Of a DNA stretch of 64,000 bases, positions 19,619 to 28,761 are shown in pieces. The notes under the pieces were generated by a model. The model was not told where the DNA came from. It saw nothing but the letters and a program-made list of their open reading frames with translations, and did not search any database. The translations under genes were made by a program, and so were the position numbers. Origin of the DNA: Ornithinimicrobium sp. CNJ-824 (GTDB taxonomy: Bacteria; Actinomycetota; Actinomycetes; Actinomycetales; Dermatophilaceae). Position 1 is the first letter of the stretch. Each line of letters begins with the position of its first letter. Location of the stretch: positions 141,686 to 205,685 of the forward strand of contig NZ_MKKA01000044.1 in the NCBI RefSeq assembly GCF_001942405.1. Direction: 5' to 3'.

Positions 19619-20149
19619 ATGGCAGCAGCAGGTCTGGTCCTGCCCCTGGGCGACCGGCGGCCCGAGATCGACCCGGAGGCGTGGCTCGCGCCGCAGTCCG
19701 TGGTCAGCGGCAGCGTGCGGATCGGGGCGGGCAGCAGCATCTGGTACGGCGCGTCCGTGCGGGGCGACAGCGAGCAGATTACCCTGGGGGAGCGGGTGAA
19801 CCTGCAGGACAACGTCGTCGTGCACGCCGACGCCGGGTTCCCGACGACTGTGGCGGACGACGTGTCGGTGGGCCACGGCGCCGTGCTGCACGGGTGCTCG
19901 GTCGGCACCGGCACGATCGTCGGCATGGGGGCGGTCGTGATGAACGGCGCGGTGGTCGGGGAGTCGTGCCTGGTCGCGGCCGGGGCGGTCGTGCTCGAGG
20001 GCACGCAGGCGCCGTCCGGGTCGCTCGTGGCCGGGGTGCCCGCCAAGGTCCGGCGGGAGCTGACCGACGAGGAGCGGGCGCGACTGCGCGACGGCATCGG
20101 GCACTACCCGGGCCTGGCCTCGCTGCACCGGAGCGCCCTGGCGGAGTGA
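19619..20149 (+). CDS. Gamma-class carbonic anhydrase family protein
   Basis: A 176-aa left-handed beta-helix protein with hexapeptide repeats. Metal-site region residues are visible: VRGDSEQITLGERVNLQDNVVVHAD, then VGHGAVLHGCSVGTGTIVGMGAVVMNGAVVG. It resembles YrdA/PaaY/CaiE-type proteins that hydrate CO2 or act as thioesterase-like accessory proteins. AAGGAG lies six bases before the ATG at 19619. It stands alone. Confidence 0.85.
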   Translation: MAAAGLVLPLGDRRPEIDPEAWLAPQSVVSGSVRIGAGSSIWYGASVRGDSEQITLGERVNLQDNVVVHADAGFPTTVADDVSVGHGAVLHGCSVGTGTIVGMGAVVMNGAVVGESCLVAAGAVVLEGTQAPSGSLVAGVPAKVRRELTDEERARLRDGIGHYPGLASLHRSALAE

Positions 20150-20194
20150 CCGGGTGCCGCGGTGTCGCTGCGGCTGCGCCGCCACGGTCGTCCG

Positions 20195-22267
20195 TCAGCG
20201 GTGCGGCCGGGGGCCGTCCCCGGGGTCGCGGAACACCCCGGCCAGGGAGCGCGCGCCGAGCACGAAGGCGAAGAGGAACAGCGTCCCGCCGAGCACCGGG
20301 TTGAGGTCGATCGTCGGCGCGAGCGCCGGCCCGCCCTCGGCGACGAGCAGGAGCACCCCGCTCAGCGCCAGGACCGAGGCCAGCATGGTGATGACGAAGT
20401 GGTTGGCCACCCCGGTGATGAACGACCGGTCGGACGGGTCGGCCAGCCAGCGCACCCGCAGCTGGGCCTCGCCGCTCTGCACCGCCGCCGCGATCGCGTC
20501 CACCCTTCGGGGCAGGCGCTGCAGGACGGGGAGCACATGGACCAGGTGCTCCTCCAGGGTGGCGCGCACCTCCTGCGGGCTGAGCTTCTTGGCGAGGTAG
20601 CTCTGGCCGACGGTCCGGGAGGCGGAGACGAGGTCGAGCCCGGGGTCCAGCGTCCGCAGGGTCCCCTCGAGCGCGCCGAGGGCCCGGAAGGCGGTCGCGA
20701 TCTGCGTCGGCACGCTGAACCCGTGCCGGACCACCAGCGTGAAGATGTCGCCGAAGACGGTGGACATCGGCCCGGTGCCGCCGTTCCCGGCCCGGGAGAT
20801 CACCCCGCCGACGTCCCGCTCCAGGGCACGGTCGTCCAGACCGACGGGGGCGTCGATGACGTCGCAGAGGGCGTCGACGGCGCCGAGGGAGTCGCTGCGG
20901 TCCACCGCGAAGAGCAGCCGCGCCAGGGCGTCCCGGGCCGTGCGGTCCAGCCGTCCCACGGAGCCGTAGTCGAGCAGCGCCAACCGGGCGCCGGCGGGCG
21001 ACGTCCCCGCGCCGTCACCCGCCGCTGCACCCTCGGCGCCCTCGGACGGCCTGCCCCGCTCGACCAGGACGTTGCCGGCGTGCAGGTCCGCGTGGAACAC
21101 GCCCGTCTGCAGCACCTGCGTCAGCACGCTGGCCAGCAGCGCCCTCGCCAGCCGCTCGCGGGTGGCCGGGTCCAGGCCGCGGGTGGCGTCGGGGCGGGAG
21201 AGGGGGACGCCGCTCACCCGCTCCATGACCAGCACCCGCGGCGTCGTCAGGGTCGGGTAGGTCGTGGGCACCCGCACGAGCGGCCCGCCGTCCCCTCCGT
21301 CCGTCCCGGTCCCCGCGGCGACCGCCTGCGCGTTGGCGGCCTCGACGGTGTAGTCCAGCTCCTCGGCGAGGCTGTCGGCGAAGCCGGCCGCGATGCCGTG
21401 GACGCCCATCGCGCGGCCCCACGGGGTGGTCCGCTCCAGCCAGCGCGACATCCGCAGCACGATGTCCAGGTCGGCCCGCACCTGCTCCTGGGCGCCGGCG
21501 CGCTGGACCTTGACGACCACGGGGGACCCGTCGGCCAGGGTCGCCCGGTAGACCTGCCCGACGGAGGCCGCCGCCATCGGGGTCTCGTCGAGCTCGGCGA
21601 ACGCCTCGCGCCAGCCGGTCCCGAGCTCGGTGCGCAGCGTGGCCTCGGTGCGGTCCCACGGCTGCGGCGGGGTGTCGGCCTGCAGCCGGCCCAGCTCGGC
21701 CGCCAGCTCGGGGCCGACCACGTCGGGCCGGGTGCCCAGCATCTGGCCCAGCTTGACGAAGGTCACCCCGCCGTCGGCGAAGGCCATGCGCAGCCGGCGG
21801 CCCAGGTGCACGTGGTCGTGGCTGGGCAGGTGCGCCCCGGCCCGCAGGAAGCCCCCGAGCCCGTGCCGGACCGCGACGCCGACGATCTGGCCGTAGCGCC
21901 TGCTCCGCCGCCGCCGCGCCGGCAGGTCGCGCAGGACGGCGACCGGGGAGGGCAGGCTCCCGGTCGGCGCCAGGGCCTCGAGCAGCACCAGCCCGCCGAC
22001 GCCCAGCGCGACGCCCCACGCCACGAGCAGCAGCAGCACGAGGGCGACGACGGTGAGGTCGCTCGACCGTTCCAGGCCGCCGGGGTCGGCGGGCAGTCCG
22101 AGACGTGTGCCGGCCAGCTCGAGGAAGCCGCCCATGGCCCCGGTCACGACGATCGCGACGACCAGCGTGCGGAACCACCCGACCGGCACCCCCAGCAGCC
22201 GGCGCGTGAGGGCGAACAGCAGGGCGGTGTTGACGGCGAAGCCGATCGCCGCGAACAACGGCGTCAC
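20195..22267 (-). CDS. ABC1/AarF (UbiB) atypical protein kinase
   Basis: A 690-aa membrane-associated kinase-like protein. The N-terminal ~100 residues carry two to three hydrophobic helices. The ABC1 core follows: TFVKLGQMLGTRPD (KxGQ motif), MAAASVGQVYRATL (Ala-rich nucleotide loop), VVVKVQRAG (ATP Lys), ELDYTVEAANA, FHADLHAGNVLV (catalytic Asp) and LLDYGSVGRL. C-terminal helices probably anchor it again. In actinobacteria such proteins are tied to quinone or lipid metabolism by analogy only. The GTG at 22267 is preceded by GGGAGGATCC. Confidence 0.9.
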   Translation of the reverse strand: MTPLFAAIGFAVNTALLFALTRRLLGVPVGWFRTLVVAIVVTGAMGGFLELAGTRLGLPADPGGLERSSDLTVVALVLLLLVAWGVALGVGGLVLLEALAPTGSLPSPVAVLRDLPARRRRSRRYGQIVGVAVRHGLGGFLRAGAHLPSHDHVHLGRRLRMAFADGGVTFVKLGQMLGTRPDVVGPELAAELGRLQADTPPQPWDRTEATLRTELGTGWREAFAELDETPMAAASVGQVYRATLADGSPVVVKVQRAGAQEQVRADLDIVLRMSRWLERTTPWGRAMGVHGIAAGFADSLAEELDYTVEAANAQAVAAGTGTDGGDGGPLVRVPTTYPTLTTPRVLVMERVSGVPLSRPDATRGLDPATRERLARALLASVLTQVLQTGVFHADLHAGNVLVERGRPSEGAEGAAAGDGAGTSPAGARLALLDYGSVGRLDRTARDALARLLFAVDRSDSLGAVDALCDVIDAPVGLDDRALERDVGGVISRAGNGGTGPMSTVFGDIFTLVVRHGFSVPTQIATAFRALGALEGTLRTLDPGLDLVSASRTVGQSYLAKKLSPQEVRATLEEHLVHVLPVLQRLPRRVDAIAAAVQSGEAQLRVRWLADPSDRSFITGVANHFVITMLASVLALSGVLLLVAEGGPALAPTIDLNPVLGGTLFLFAFVLGARSLAGVFRDPGDGPRPHR

Positions 22268-22321
22268 GGATCCTCCCTCTCCCGGCGGACACCCTCGATC
22301 CTAGGGGAGGGGGTATGCCGA

Positions 22322-22347
22322 GGGGCGGGCCCGTGCGGGCCCGCCCC
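22322..22347 (-). terminator. Strong GC hairpin after the rhodanese gene
   Basis: A perfect 11-bp stem: GGGGCGGGCCC (22322-22332), loop GTGC, GGGCCCGCCCC (22337-22347). It lies 21 bases past the rhodanese stop and before the ABC1-kinase gene on the same strand. Confidence 0.6.
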
Positions 22348-22367
22348 CCGGTCCCGGGGACGGGGTC

Positions 22368-22688
22368 TCAGGCGGCGAGCCGCCCGGTGACGACGGGGCG
22401 GCCGGCCGCGGTCCAGGCGGAGGTGCCGCCGTCGACCGAGACGGCCTCGTAGCCCAGGGCGGTCAGCAGGTCGGCCATCGACCGGCTGCGGTTGCCGGTC
22501 TGGCAGATCACGTGGACGGGCCGGTTCCTCGGCACGCCGGAGAGGGAGGACATGATGCGGCTCATCGGGGCGAGCACGGCGCCGGGGACGTGGCCGTCGA
22601 CGTACTCGGCCGCCTCGCGGACGTCCAGCACGAAGGCGCCGTCGGCGTGACGGGCGGCGAAGGTCTCGATGGAGATCGTCGTGGTCAT
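22368..22688 (-). CDS. Single-domain rhodanese sulfurtransferase
   Basis: A 106-aa rhodanese-like protein. MTTTISIETFAARHADGAFV starts the fold, VLDVREAAEYVDGHVPGAV is the CH2A motif, and HVICQTGNRSRSMADLLTALGY holds the persulfide Cys loop. Such proteins move sulfane sulfur. The gene stands directly behind a CsoR/CstR-type palindrome that overlaps its promoter, so control by a persulfide- or copper-sensing CsoR-family repressor is likely (inference). The ATG has a TATGAT element six bases upstream. Confidence 0.9.
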   Translation of the reverse strand: MTTTISIETFAARHADGAFVLDVREAAEYVDGHVPGAVLAPMSRIMSSLSGVPRNRPVHVICQTGNRSRSMADLLTALGYEAVSVDGGTSAWTAAGRPVVTGRLAA

Positions 22689-22694
22689 GTCCCC

Positions 22695-22725
22695 ATCATA
22701 CCCCGGGGGGTATGTGCGGACGCAA
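22695..22725 (-). promoter_or_regulatory. Rhodanese promoter with CsoR/CstR-type operator
   Basis: On the minus strand TTGCGT (22725-22720), a 19-base spacer and TATGAT (22700-22695) form a promoter. A perfect palindrome ATACCCC-GG-GGGGTAT spans 22698-22713, filling the spacer and overlapping the -10. The form matches operators of CsoR-family repressors. Confidence 0.65.
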
Positions 22726-22755
22726 ACTCTCGGTGGGCCCGCGCCCCGGGGCGAG

Positions 22756-22761
22756 TAGGGT
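22756..22761 (+). promoter_or_regulatory. Putative -10 element TAGGGT upstream of RNase J
   Basis: TAGGGT lies about 60 bases before the RNase J start and is followed by a GC-rich leader. No strong -35 was identified. Confidence 0.3.
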
Positions 22762-22821
22762 CGTCCCCAGCACCGGCGTGCGGCGCCGGAGACCCCATAC
22801 CCCTGATCGACGAGGAGATCC

Positions 22822-24507
22822 ATGAGCCACCCGCACCCCGAGCTGGGCAACCCGCCCTCACTTCCCCGCAACGGTCTGCGGGTGGTGCCGCTGGGAGGCC
22901 TGGGCGAGGTCGGCCGCAACATGACCGTCCTGGAGCACCGCGGCAAGCTGCTCGTCATCGACTGCGGCGTGCTCTTCCCCGAGGAGCACCAGCCCGGCGT
23001 CGACGTCATCCTGCCCGACTTCTCCATGCTCCGGGACCGGCTGCAGGACATCGTGGCGATCGTGCTCACCCACGGGCACGAGGACCACATCGGGGCGGTG
23101 CCCTACCTGCTCAAGGAGCGGGGCGACATCCCCGTCGTCGGTTCGCGGCTGACGCTGGCCTTCATCGAGGCCAAGCTCAAGGAGCACCGGATCAGGCCCA
23201 ACACGGTCCAGGTGGCCGAGGGCGACCGGCAGACGTTCGGCCCGTTCGACTGCGAGTTCATCGCCGTCAACCACTCGATCCCGGACGGGCTCGCGGTGGC
23301 GGTGCGCACGGCGGCGGGGCTGCTGCTGCACACCGGCGACTTCAAGATGGACCAGTTCCCGCTGGACGAGCGGCTGACCGACCTGCGCGCGTTCGGCCGG
23401 CTCGGCGACGAGGGCGTGGACCTGTTCCTCGTCGACTCCACCAACGCCGAGGTGCCCGGGTTCACCACCGCCGAGCGAGACCTCACGCCGGCGATCGAGA
23501 CCGTCTTCCGCACCGCCCCCGGCCGGATCGTCGTCTCCAGCTTCGCCAGCCACGTGCACCGCATCCAGCAGGTGCTCGACGCGGCCCACGAGCACAAGCG
23601 CAAGGTGGCCTTCGTCGGCCGCTCGATGGTGCGCAACATGAAGATCGCCCAGGACCTGGGCTACCTGCGGGTGCCGCGGGGGCTGGTCGTGGACGTCAAG
23701 AAGCTGGACGACCTGCCGCCGGAGAAGGTCACGCTGGTCAGCACCGGCTCCCAGGGAGAGCCGATGGCCGCGCTGTCCCGGATGGCCAACCGCGACCACC
23801 AGATCCGCATCGGCGAGGGCGACACGGTGCTGCTGGCCAGCTCGCTGATCCCCGGCAACGAGAACGCCGTCTCCCGCGTCATCAACGGCCTCACCCGGTG
23901 GGGCGCCAAGGTGGTCCACCAGGGCAACGCCAAGGTGCACGTCTCCGGGCACGCCAGCGCCGGGGAGCTCGTCTACTGCTACAACCTCATCAAGCCACGC
24001 AACGTGCTGCCCGTGCACGGCGAGTGGCGCCACCTGCGGGCCAACGCCGACCTGGCGATCGCCACCGGCCTGGACCCCGAGCGGGTCCCCGTCATCGACG
24101 ACGGCATGGTCGTCGACCTCGTCGACGGCCGGGTGAAGGTCACCGGCAAGGTGCGCGCCGGCTACGTCTACGTCTCCGCCGGCACCGTCGGCGACGTCAC
24201 CGAGGACGAGCTGCGCGACCGCGTCACGCTCAGCCGGCAGGGGACGGTGACCATCGTCGCGCTCGTCGACGCCGACACCGGGCAGCTGACCGAGCCGCCG
24301 GACTTCGTGGGCCGCGGGCTTGGCACCGACGAGTCGATCTTCGAGGCCGCCGTCCCGGTGATCGAGAAGGCGCTCGCGGACGCCGCGGCCAACGGCATCG
24401 GTGACCACGCCGAGCTGGAGCAGCGGATCGAGCGGGCCGTGTCGCGGTGGGCCGAGCGCAAGCACCGTCGCAACCCCCTCATCATCCCGGTGGTCATCGA
24501 GGCCTGA
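22822..24507 (+). CDS. rnj: Ribonuclease J
   Basis: A complete 561-aa metallo-beta-lactamase/beta-CASP ribonuclease for RNA maturation and decay (5'-exonuclease and endonuclease). The zinc motif HGHEDH is at 84-89. [48 protein letters not shown] and [11 protein letters not shown] (beta-CASP motifs) follow. The C-terminal domain has [11 protein letters not shown] and ends [13 protein letters not shown]. The start matches the family; GAGGAGATCC precedes the ATG. Many actinobacteria carry dapA directly upstream; here the neighbour is the rhodanese gene. Confidence 0.95.
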   Translation: MSHPHPELGNPPSLPRNGLRVVPLGGLGEVGRNMTVLEHRGKLLVIDCGVLFPEEHQPGVDVILPDFSMLRDRLQDIVAIVLTHGHEDHIGAVPYLLKERGDIPVVGSRLTLAFIEAKLKEHRIRPNTVQVAEGDRQTFGPFDCEFIAVNHSIPDGLAVAVRTAAGLLLHTGDFKMDQFPLDERLTDLRAFGRLGDEGVDLFLVDSTNAEVPGFTTAERDLTPAIETVFRTAPGRIVVSSFASHVHRIQQVLDAAHEHKRKVAFVGRSMVRNMKIAQDLGYLRVPRGLVVDVKKLDDLPPEKVTLVSTGSQGEPMAALSRMANRDHQIRIGEGDTVLLASSLIPGNENAVSRVINGLTRWGAKVVHQGNAKVHVSGHASAGELVYCYNLIKPRNVLPVHGEWRHLRANADLAIATGLDPERVPVIDDGMVVDLVDGRVKVTGKVRAGYVYVSAGTVGDVTEDELRDRVTLSRQGTVTIVALVDADTGQLTEPPDFVGRGLGTDESIFEAAVPVIEKALADAAANGIGDHAELEQRIERAVSRWAERKHRRNPLIIPVVIEA

Positions 24508-24552
24508 GGGCGCGTCGGCGGCGGCGGATAGGCTCGGGGCGGAGGTGGATCC

Positions 24553-25089
24553 ATGCTGGTCCGGCTGATTCCGCTGCTGCTGCTCCTGGCCGTGCTCGTG
24601 GCGCTCTACGTCCTGCTGCAGCGGGCGAGGTCCGTCGGGCAGGACCCCGGTCCTGTGCGGGTCGGGGCGGGGCCCGTCGGCAACGGCGACCCGGGGGACG
24701 CCGGCGACGCCGGGGACCCTGTCGACGCAGGGGACCGGCACGCCCGGGCCGTGCGGGCCGCCCGCGAGCTCGTGCGGCAGGCCGAGGCCGCGCACGCACG
24801 GACGGTGGCGCGGGCCCAGGAGCGGCTGACCCTGGCCGAGCTCGAGGCGCAGCGGGACGCCGACGGCGGACGGGCGGCGCAGCGGGTCGAGGCGGCCCGC
24901 CGCGAGCTGACGGCCGTGCGGGCCGACACCGAGGAGCTGGACCGGGCGCGGATGACCCTGGAGGACCTCGAGGGTGCCGGCCCGCTGCGGGGCGACCTGC
25001 CGCCCCCGCCCGACGACGACCGGGGCGACGACGACCGCGGCCGCGGGGACGACGACGGGCCCGACGGACCACCGGAGAGGACACGATGA
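24553..25089 (+). CDS. Hypothetical membrane-anchored coiled-coil protein
   Basis: A 178-aa protein. Residues 1-22 ([21 protein letters not shown]) form one transmembrane helix. A Gly/Asp-rich linker follows, then a charged helix from about 60 to 145 with heptad-like Ala/Leu spacing ([20 protein letters not shown]), and a tail of Asp, Gly and Arg. No known domain is recognised. GGAGG precedes the ATG. Its TGA overlaps the ATG of the ABC ATPase, so it may be an accessory part of that exporter. Confidence 0.6.
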   Translation: MLVRLIPLLLLLAVLVALYVLLQRARSVGQDPGPVRVGAGPVGNGDPGDAGDAGDPVDAGDRHARAVRAARELVRQAEAAHARTVARAQERLTLAELEAQRDADGGRAAQRVEAARRELTAVRADTEELDRARMTLEDLEGAGPLRGDLPPPPDDDRGDDDRGRGDDDGPDGPPERTR

Positions 25090-25999
25090 GCGAGCAGCTG
25101 GTCCGGATCGAGGGCCTGGACAAGAGGTTCGGCAGGGTGCAGGCCCTCGACGGGCTCGACCTGGAGGTCACCCGCGGCGAGGTGCACGGCTTCCTGGGGC
25201 CCAACGGGTCCGGCAAGTCGACGACCATCCGCGTCCTGCTGGGGCTCATGCGCGCAGACGGCGGGACCGTCCGGCTCTTCGACGGCGACCCGTGGGCCGA
25301 CGCCGTGCGGCTGCACCGGCACCTGGCCTACGTCCCCGGCGACGTGACGCTGTGGCCGGGCCTGACCGGCGGGCAGTGCATCGACGTCCTGGCCCGCGCG
25401 CACGGCCACATCGACGAGCGGCGCCGCGCCGAGCTGGTCGAGCGCTTCGACCTGGACCCGACGCGGCGGTCCCGCGACTACTCCAAGGGCAACCGGCAGA
25501 AGGTCTCCCTCGTGGCGGCGCTGGCCGCGACGTGGAGCTGCTCGTCCTCGACGAGCCGACCGCCGGGCTGGACCCGCTCATGGAGCAGGTCTTCCAGCAG
25601 GTCGTGCACGAACGACGGGCCGAGGGCACGACCGTGCTGCTGTCCAGCCACCTGCTCGGCGAGGTCGAGGCGCTGGCCGACCGGGTCTCGATCATCCGCG
25701 CGGGGCGCACGGTGACGACGGGCACGCTGACCGAGCTGCGACGGCATACCCACAGCCAGGTGCGGGCGGTGACGGTGCGGGCCCCGGCCCTGGACCGCCT
25801 CGGCGGGCTGGAGGACGTGCGCACCGGCACCGACGAGGAGGGGCGCACCGAGCTGCACGCCAGCGCCGAGCCGGACGCCGTCGGCGCGCTGGTCGGCGCC
25901 CTCCACGACGCCGGGATCCACACGCTGACGGTGACCCCGCCGAGCCTGGACGACCTCTTCCTCAAGGCCTACGCGACGCCGGAGGCGGAGCGGGCATGA
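25086..25999 (+). CDS. ABC transporter ATP-binding protein (frame broken near 25533)
   Basis: A 304-aa ABC-2 type exporter ATPase after restoring one base. It has Walker [21 protein letters not shown]-loop [15 protein letters not shown], signature [17 protein letters not shown], then (after the frame change) Walker [17 protein letters not shown] and H-loop [21 protein letters not shown]-terminal extension ends in [12 protein letters not shown], the usual DrrA-like tail. The start overlaps the upstream TGA (ATGA) and its stop overlaps the permease ATG. The substrate is unknown; DrrA-like units export drugs or lipids. Confidence 0.8.
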
Positions 26000-27625
26000 C
26001 CGGCACGCACCGGGAGGCGCGCTCCCTCGGGGCCGGCCTGGACGGCGTGGGCACGATGACGCTCATCGCGCTGCGCACCGGCTGGAAGGGGCTGGCCGCG
26101 TGGGTGCTGGCCCTCGTCGGGGTGATGGCGCTCACCGGCGCCTCCATCGGGGCCCTCTACGACACGCCGGAGAAGATCCGGGGGTATGCCGAGTCCCTCG
26201 GCGGCGACGCCATGGCCGTGCTCAACGGCCGGGTGGCGGGGCTGGACACGATCGGCGGGGTGTTCGCCAACGAGTTCGGCTTCGTGCTGTCCTTCGGGCT
26301 GCCGCTCATGGCGATCGCGCTGACCAGCCGGGCCACGCGCCGGGACGAGGAGGCCGGGCGGCTCGAGCTGCTGCTGGCGCCCGGATCGGGCGTCGCGCCC
26401 CGCTGCTGGCCGCGGTGCTCGTCGCCTCCGGCGCGGTGCTGCTGACCGGGCTGGGCTGCGGGGCGGCGATGGCCGCCTTCGGGGCGGACCCCGCGGGGTC
26501 GCTCCTCTACGGGCTGGGGATCGCCGCCCTGGGCTTCGTCTTCGTCGGCCTGACCGCGGTGGCCGCCCAGGTGGTCGAGCACGCCCGGGCGGTGTGGGGG
26601 ATCGGGCTGGCGCTGACGGTCGTGTCCTACCTGCTACGCGGGGCCGGTGCCCTCGAGCGCAACGCCCTCGTCTGGGTCTCGCCCCACGGCTGGGTCGACG
26701 AGGTGCGGGCCTTCGGCGACGCCCGGGCCTGGCCCCTGCTGCTCGCGCTCGTGGTCGGCCTGGTGCTGCTCGCGCTGGCGTTCCGGCTGCTCGACCGCCG
26801 GGACGTCGGCAGCGCCCTCGTCCAGCCCCGGCGCTCCGTGGCCCGGGCCTCGACGGCGCTGCGGACCCCGCTGGGCCTGGCCGTCCGCCAGCACCGGGGG
26901 GCGGTGGTGGGCTGGACCGTCGTGGGCGCGGCCCTCATGGGCGTGTACGGCTCCCTGGCCCAGGCCGTCATCGACGTCATCACCGAGAACCGGGCGCTCG
27001 GCGGGTTTCTCGGGGCCGACGTCGAGGCCGCGGCGAGGTGGTCCTGCGCACGGTGATGTCGACCTTCCTCATGATGCTGGGGATGCTCGTGGCCGCCTTC
27101 GTCATCGCGGGGATCGGCACCCTGCGCAAGGAGGAGGAGAGCGGGCGGCTGGAGGTCGGGCTGTCCTCCTCGCGGTCCCGAGCCTCCTGGCTCGGGGTGC
27201 ACGTGCTCGTCGTCCTGGCCGGCGCCCTCGTCGTCGGCCTGGTCGGCGCGGTCTCGCTCGGCGTGACCACCGCCGCCTCGCTCGGCGACGACGCCTGGGT
27301 GGCGGACGTGCTCGAGGGGTCGCTGGCGCACGGCGCCGCGGTGCTCCTCTTCGCCGGGCTGGCCGTGGCGCTCCTGGGCTGGCGGCCGCGCTGGCACGGG
27401 CTGGCCTGGGCGGCGCTCGCGGCGGGTGCCGTGCTCGCCTACCTCGGGCCGGGCTTCGACCTGCCCGACCCGCTGCTCGACGCCTCGCCGTTCCTCGCCG
27501 TCGGGCGCGACGTGGTCGGCGAGGGGGCCTCCACGACCGGGGTGGTCGTGCTGCTCGTGCTCGCGGTCCTGCTCACCGTGGCCGGGTTCGTGGGCTTCCG
27601 CCGACGCGACGTCCCGGTGGTCTGA
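25996..27625 (+). CDS. ABC-2 type exporter permease (frame broken near 26397 and 27036)
   Basis: Inferred length is about 543 aa with 12 hydrophobic segments in two similar halves, each with a conserved RREEEAGRLELLLA-like motif (here RRDEEAGRLELLLAPGS and RKEEESGRLEVGLSS). This duplication is typical of the large ABC permeases that pair with DrrA-like ATPases in polyketide or antibiotic export. Two frame changes are present, each explained by one missing base in a GC run. Both downstream parts continue the same family pattern. Its start overlaps the ATPase stop (ATGA). Confidence 0.75.
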
Positions 27626-27626
27626 G

Positions 27627-28757
27627 GTGGTGCCTCACGACGTCGCGGTGGTCGGCCTGGGCCCCGCCGGCCGGGCCCTGGCCTACCGCTGCCTCGCGCG
27701 CGGGCTGTCGGTGCTCGCCGTCGACCCGCGGCCGGACACGGTCTGGACGCCCACCTACGGCGTCTGGGCCGACGAGCTCGGCGACCTGCCCGCGTCCGTG
27801 GTCAGGGCCCGCACGGGGGACCCGTGGATCCGGGTGCACGGCGACCACCCCCTCGGGCGGGAGTACGTCGTCCTCGACAACGCCGCCCTGCAGGCCGCCC
27901 TGCCCCTCGACGGCGCCGAGGTCCGCCGGGCCCGGCTGACCGACGACGAGGTGGCCGACCTGCGTGCGCAGGCCCGGACCGTCGTGGACGCGCGCGGGGC
28001 CCGGCCCGAGGGGCGGGTGGTCGACGACCCCGCGCCGGCGCAGACGGCATACGGGATCGTCGTCCCCGCGGCCGCGGCCGTCCCGGCCCTTCAGGGCGCC
28101 GAGGGGCTGCTCATGGACTGGCGCACGGACTGGACCGACGATCCCGAGCCGACCGGCACGCCGACCTTCCTCTACGCGATCCCGCTGGGGCAGGACCGGG
28201 TGCTGCTGGAGGAGACCTGCCTGGCGGCGGCGCCCGGGATGCCGGTCGAGGAGCTGCGGTCCCGGCTGCGGCACCGCCTGCTCTCCCGCGGCGTCGACCC
28301 GGCCGCCGTCGACACCCCGCTGGAGCGCGAGGTCGTCCGGATCCCCATGCGCGGCCGCGGACGACCGGCGCCCGAGGGCGTGGTCGCCGTCGGGGTCGCC
28401 GGCCGCGGGGGCAACCTGGTGACCGGCTACTCGGTGGCGCACGCGCTGCGCAGCGCCGACGGGCTCGCGGCGAAGGTCGCCGACGGGACGCTGACCGACG
28501 CGGACCCGGCCGGCCCCGCGGACCTGCTGCGCGAGGCCGGGCTCCGCGCACTGCTGCGGCTGGACACGGCCGGCACGCTGGCGCTGTTCGAGGCGTTCGG
28601 GCGGCTGCCGAGGCGGCAGCAGCGCGACTTCATGTCCCGGGACTCCGACGCCGCAGGGCTGGCCCGGGCGATGTGGGGGATGTTCGGGGGTATGCCGTGG
28701 GCCGCCCGCGCCGAGCTGGTGCGGGCGACGCTGGGCCCGGGCCGGGCCGGCGGCTGA
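27627..28757 (+). CDS. Lycopene cyclase family protein
   Basis: A 376-aa FAD-type cyclase (CrtY/CrtL class), which would close the psi ends of lycopene to form beta-rings. The N-terminus has DVAVVGLGPAGRALAYRCLARG (dinucleotide fold) and VDPRPDTVWTPTYGVWADEL. Then come QTAYGIVV, LLMDWRTDW, PTFLYAIPLGQDRVLLEETCLAA (typical cyclase block) and RIPMRGRGRPAPEGVVAVGVAGRGGNLVTGYSVA. The start is one of two adjacent GTG codons, right behind the permease stop. No other carotenoid gene lies in the window, so its pathway partners must be elsewhere. Confidence 0.75.
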   Translation: MVPHDVAVVGLGPAGRALAYRCLARGLSVLAVDPRPDTVWTPTYGVWADELGDLPASVVRARTGDPWIRVHGDHPLGREYVVLDNAALQAALPLDGAEVRRARLTDDEVADLRAQARTVVDARGARPEGRVVDDPAPAQTAYGIVVPAAAAVPALQGAEGLLMDWRTDWTDDPEPTGTPTFLYAIPLGQDRVLLEETCLAAAPGMPVEELRSRLRHRLLSRGVDPAAVDTPLEREVVRIPMRGRGRPAPEGVVAVGVAGRGGNLVTGYSVAHALRSADGLAAKVADGTLTDADPAGPADLLREAGLRALLRLDTAGTLALFEAFGRLPRRQQRDFMSRDSDAAGLARAMWGMFGGMPWAARAELVRATLGPGRAGG

Positions 28758-28761
28758 CCCG

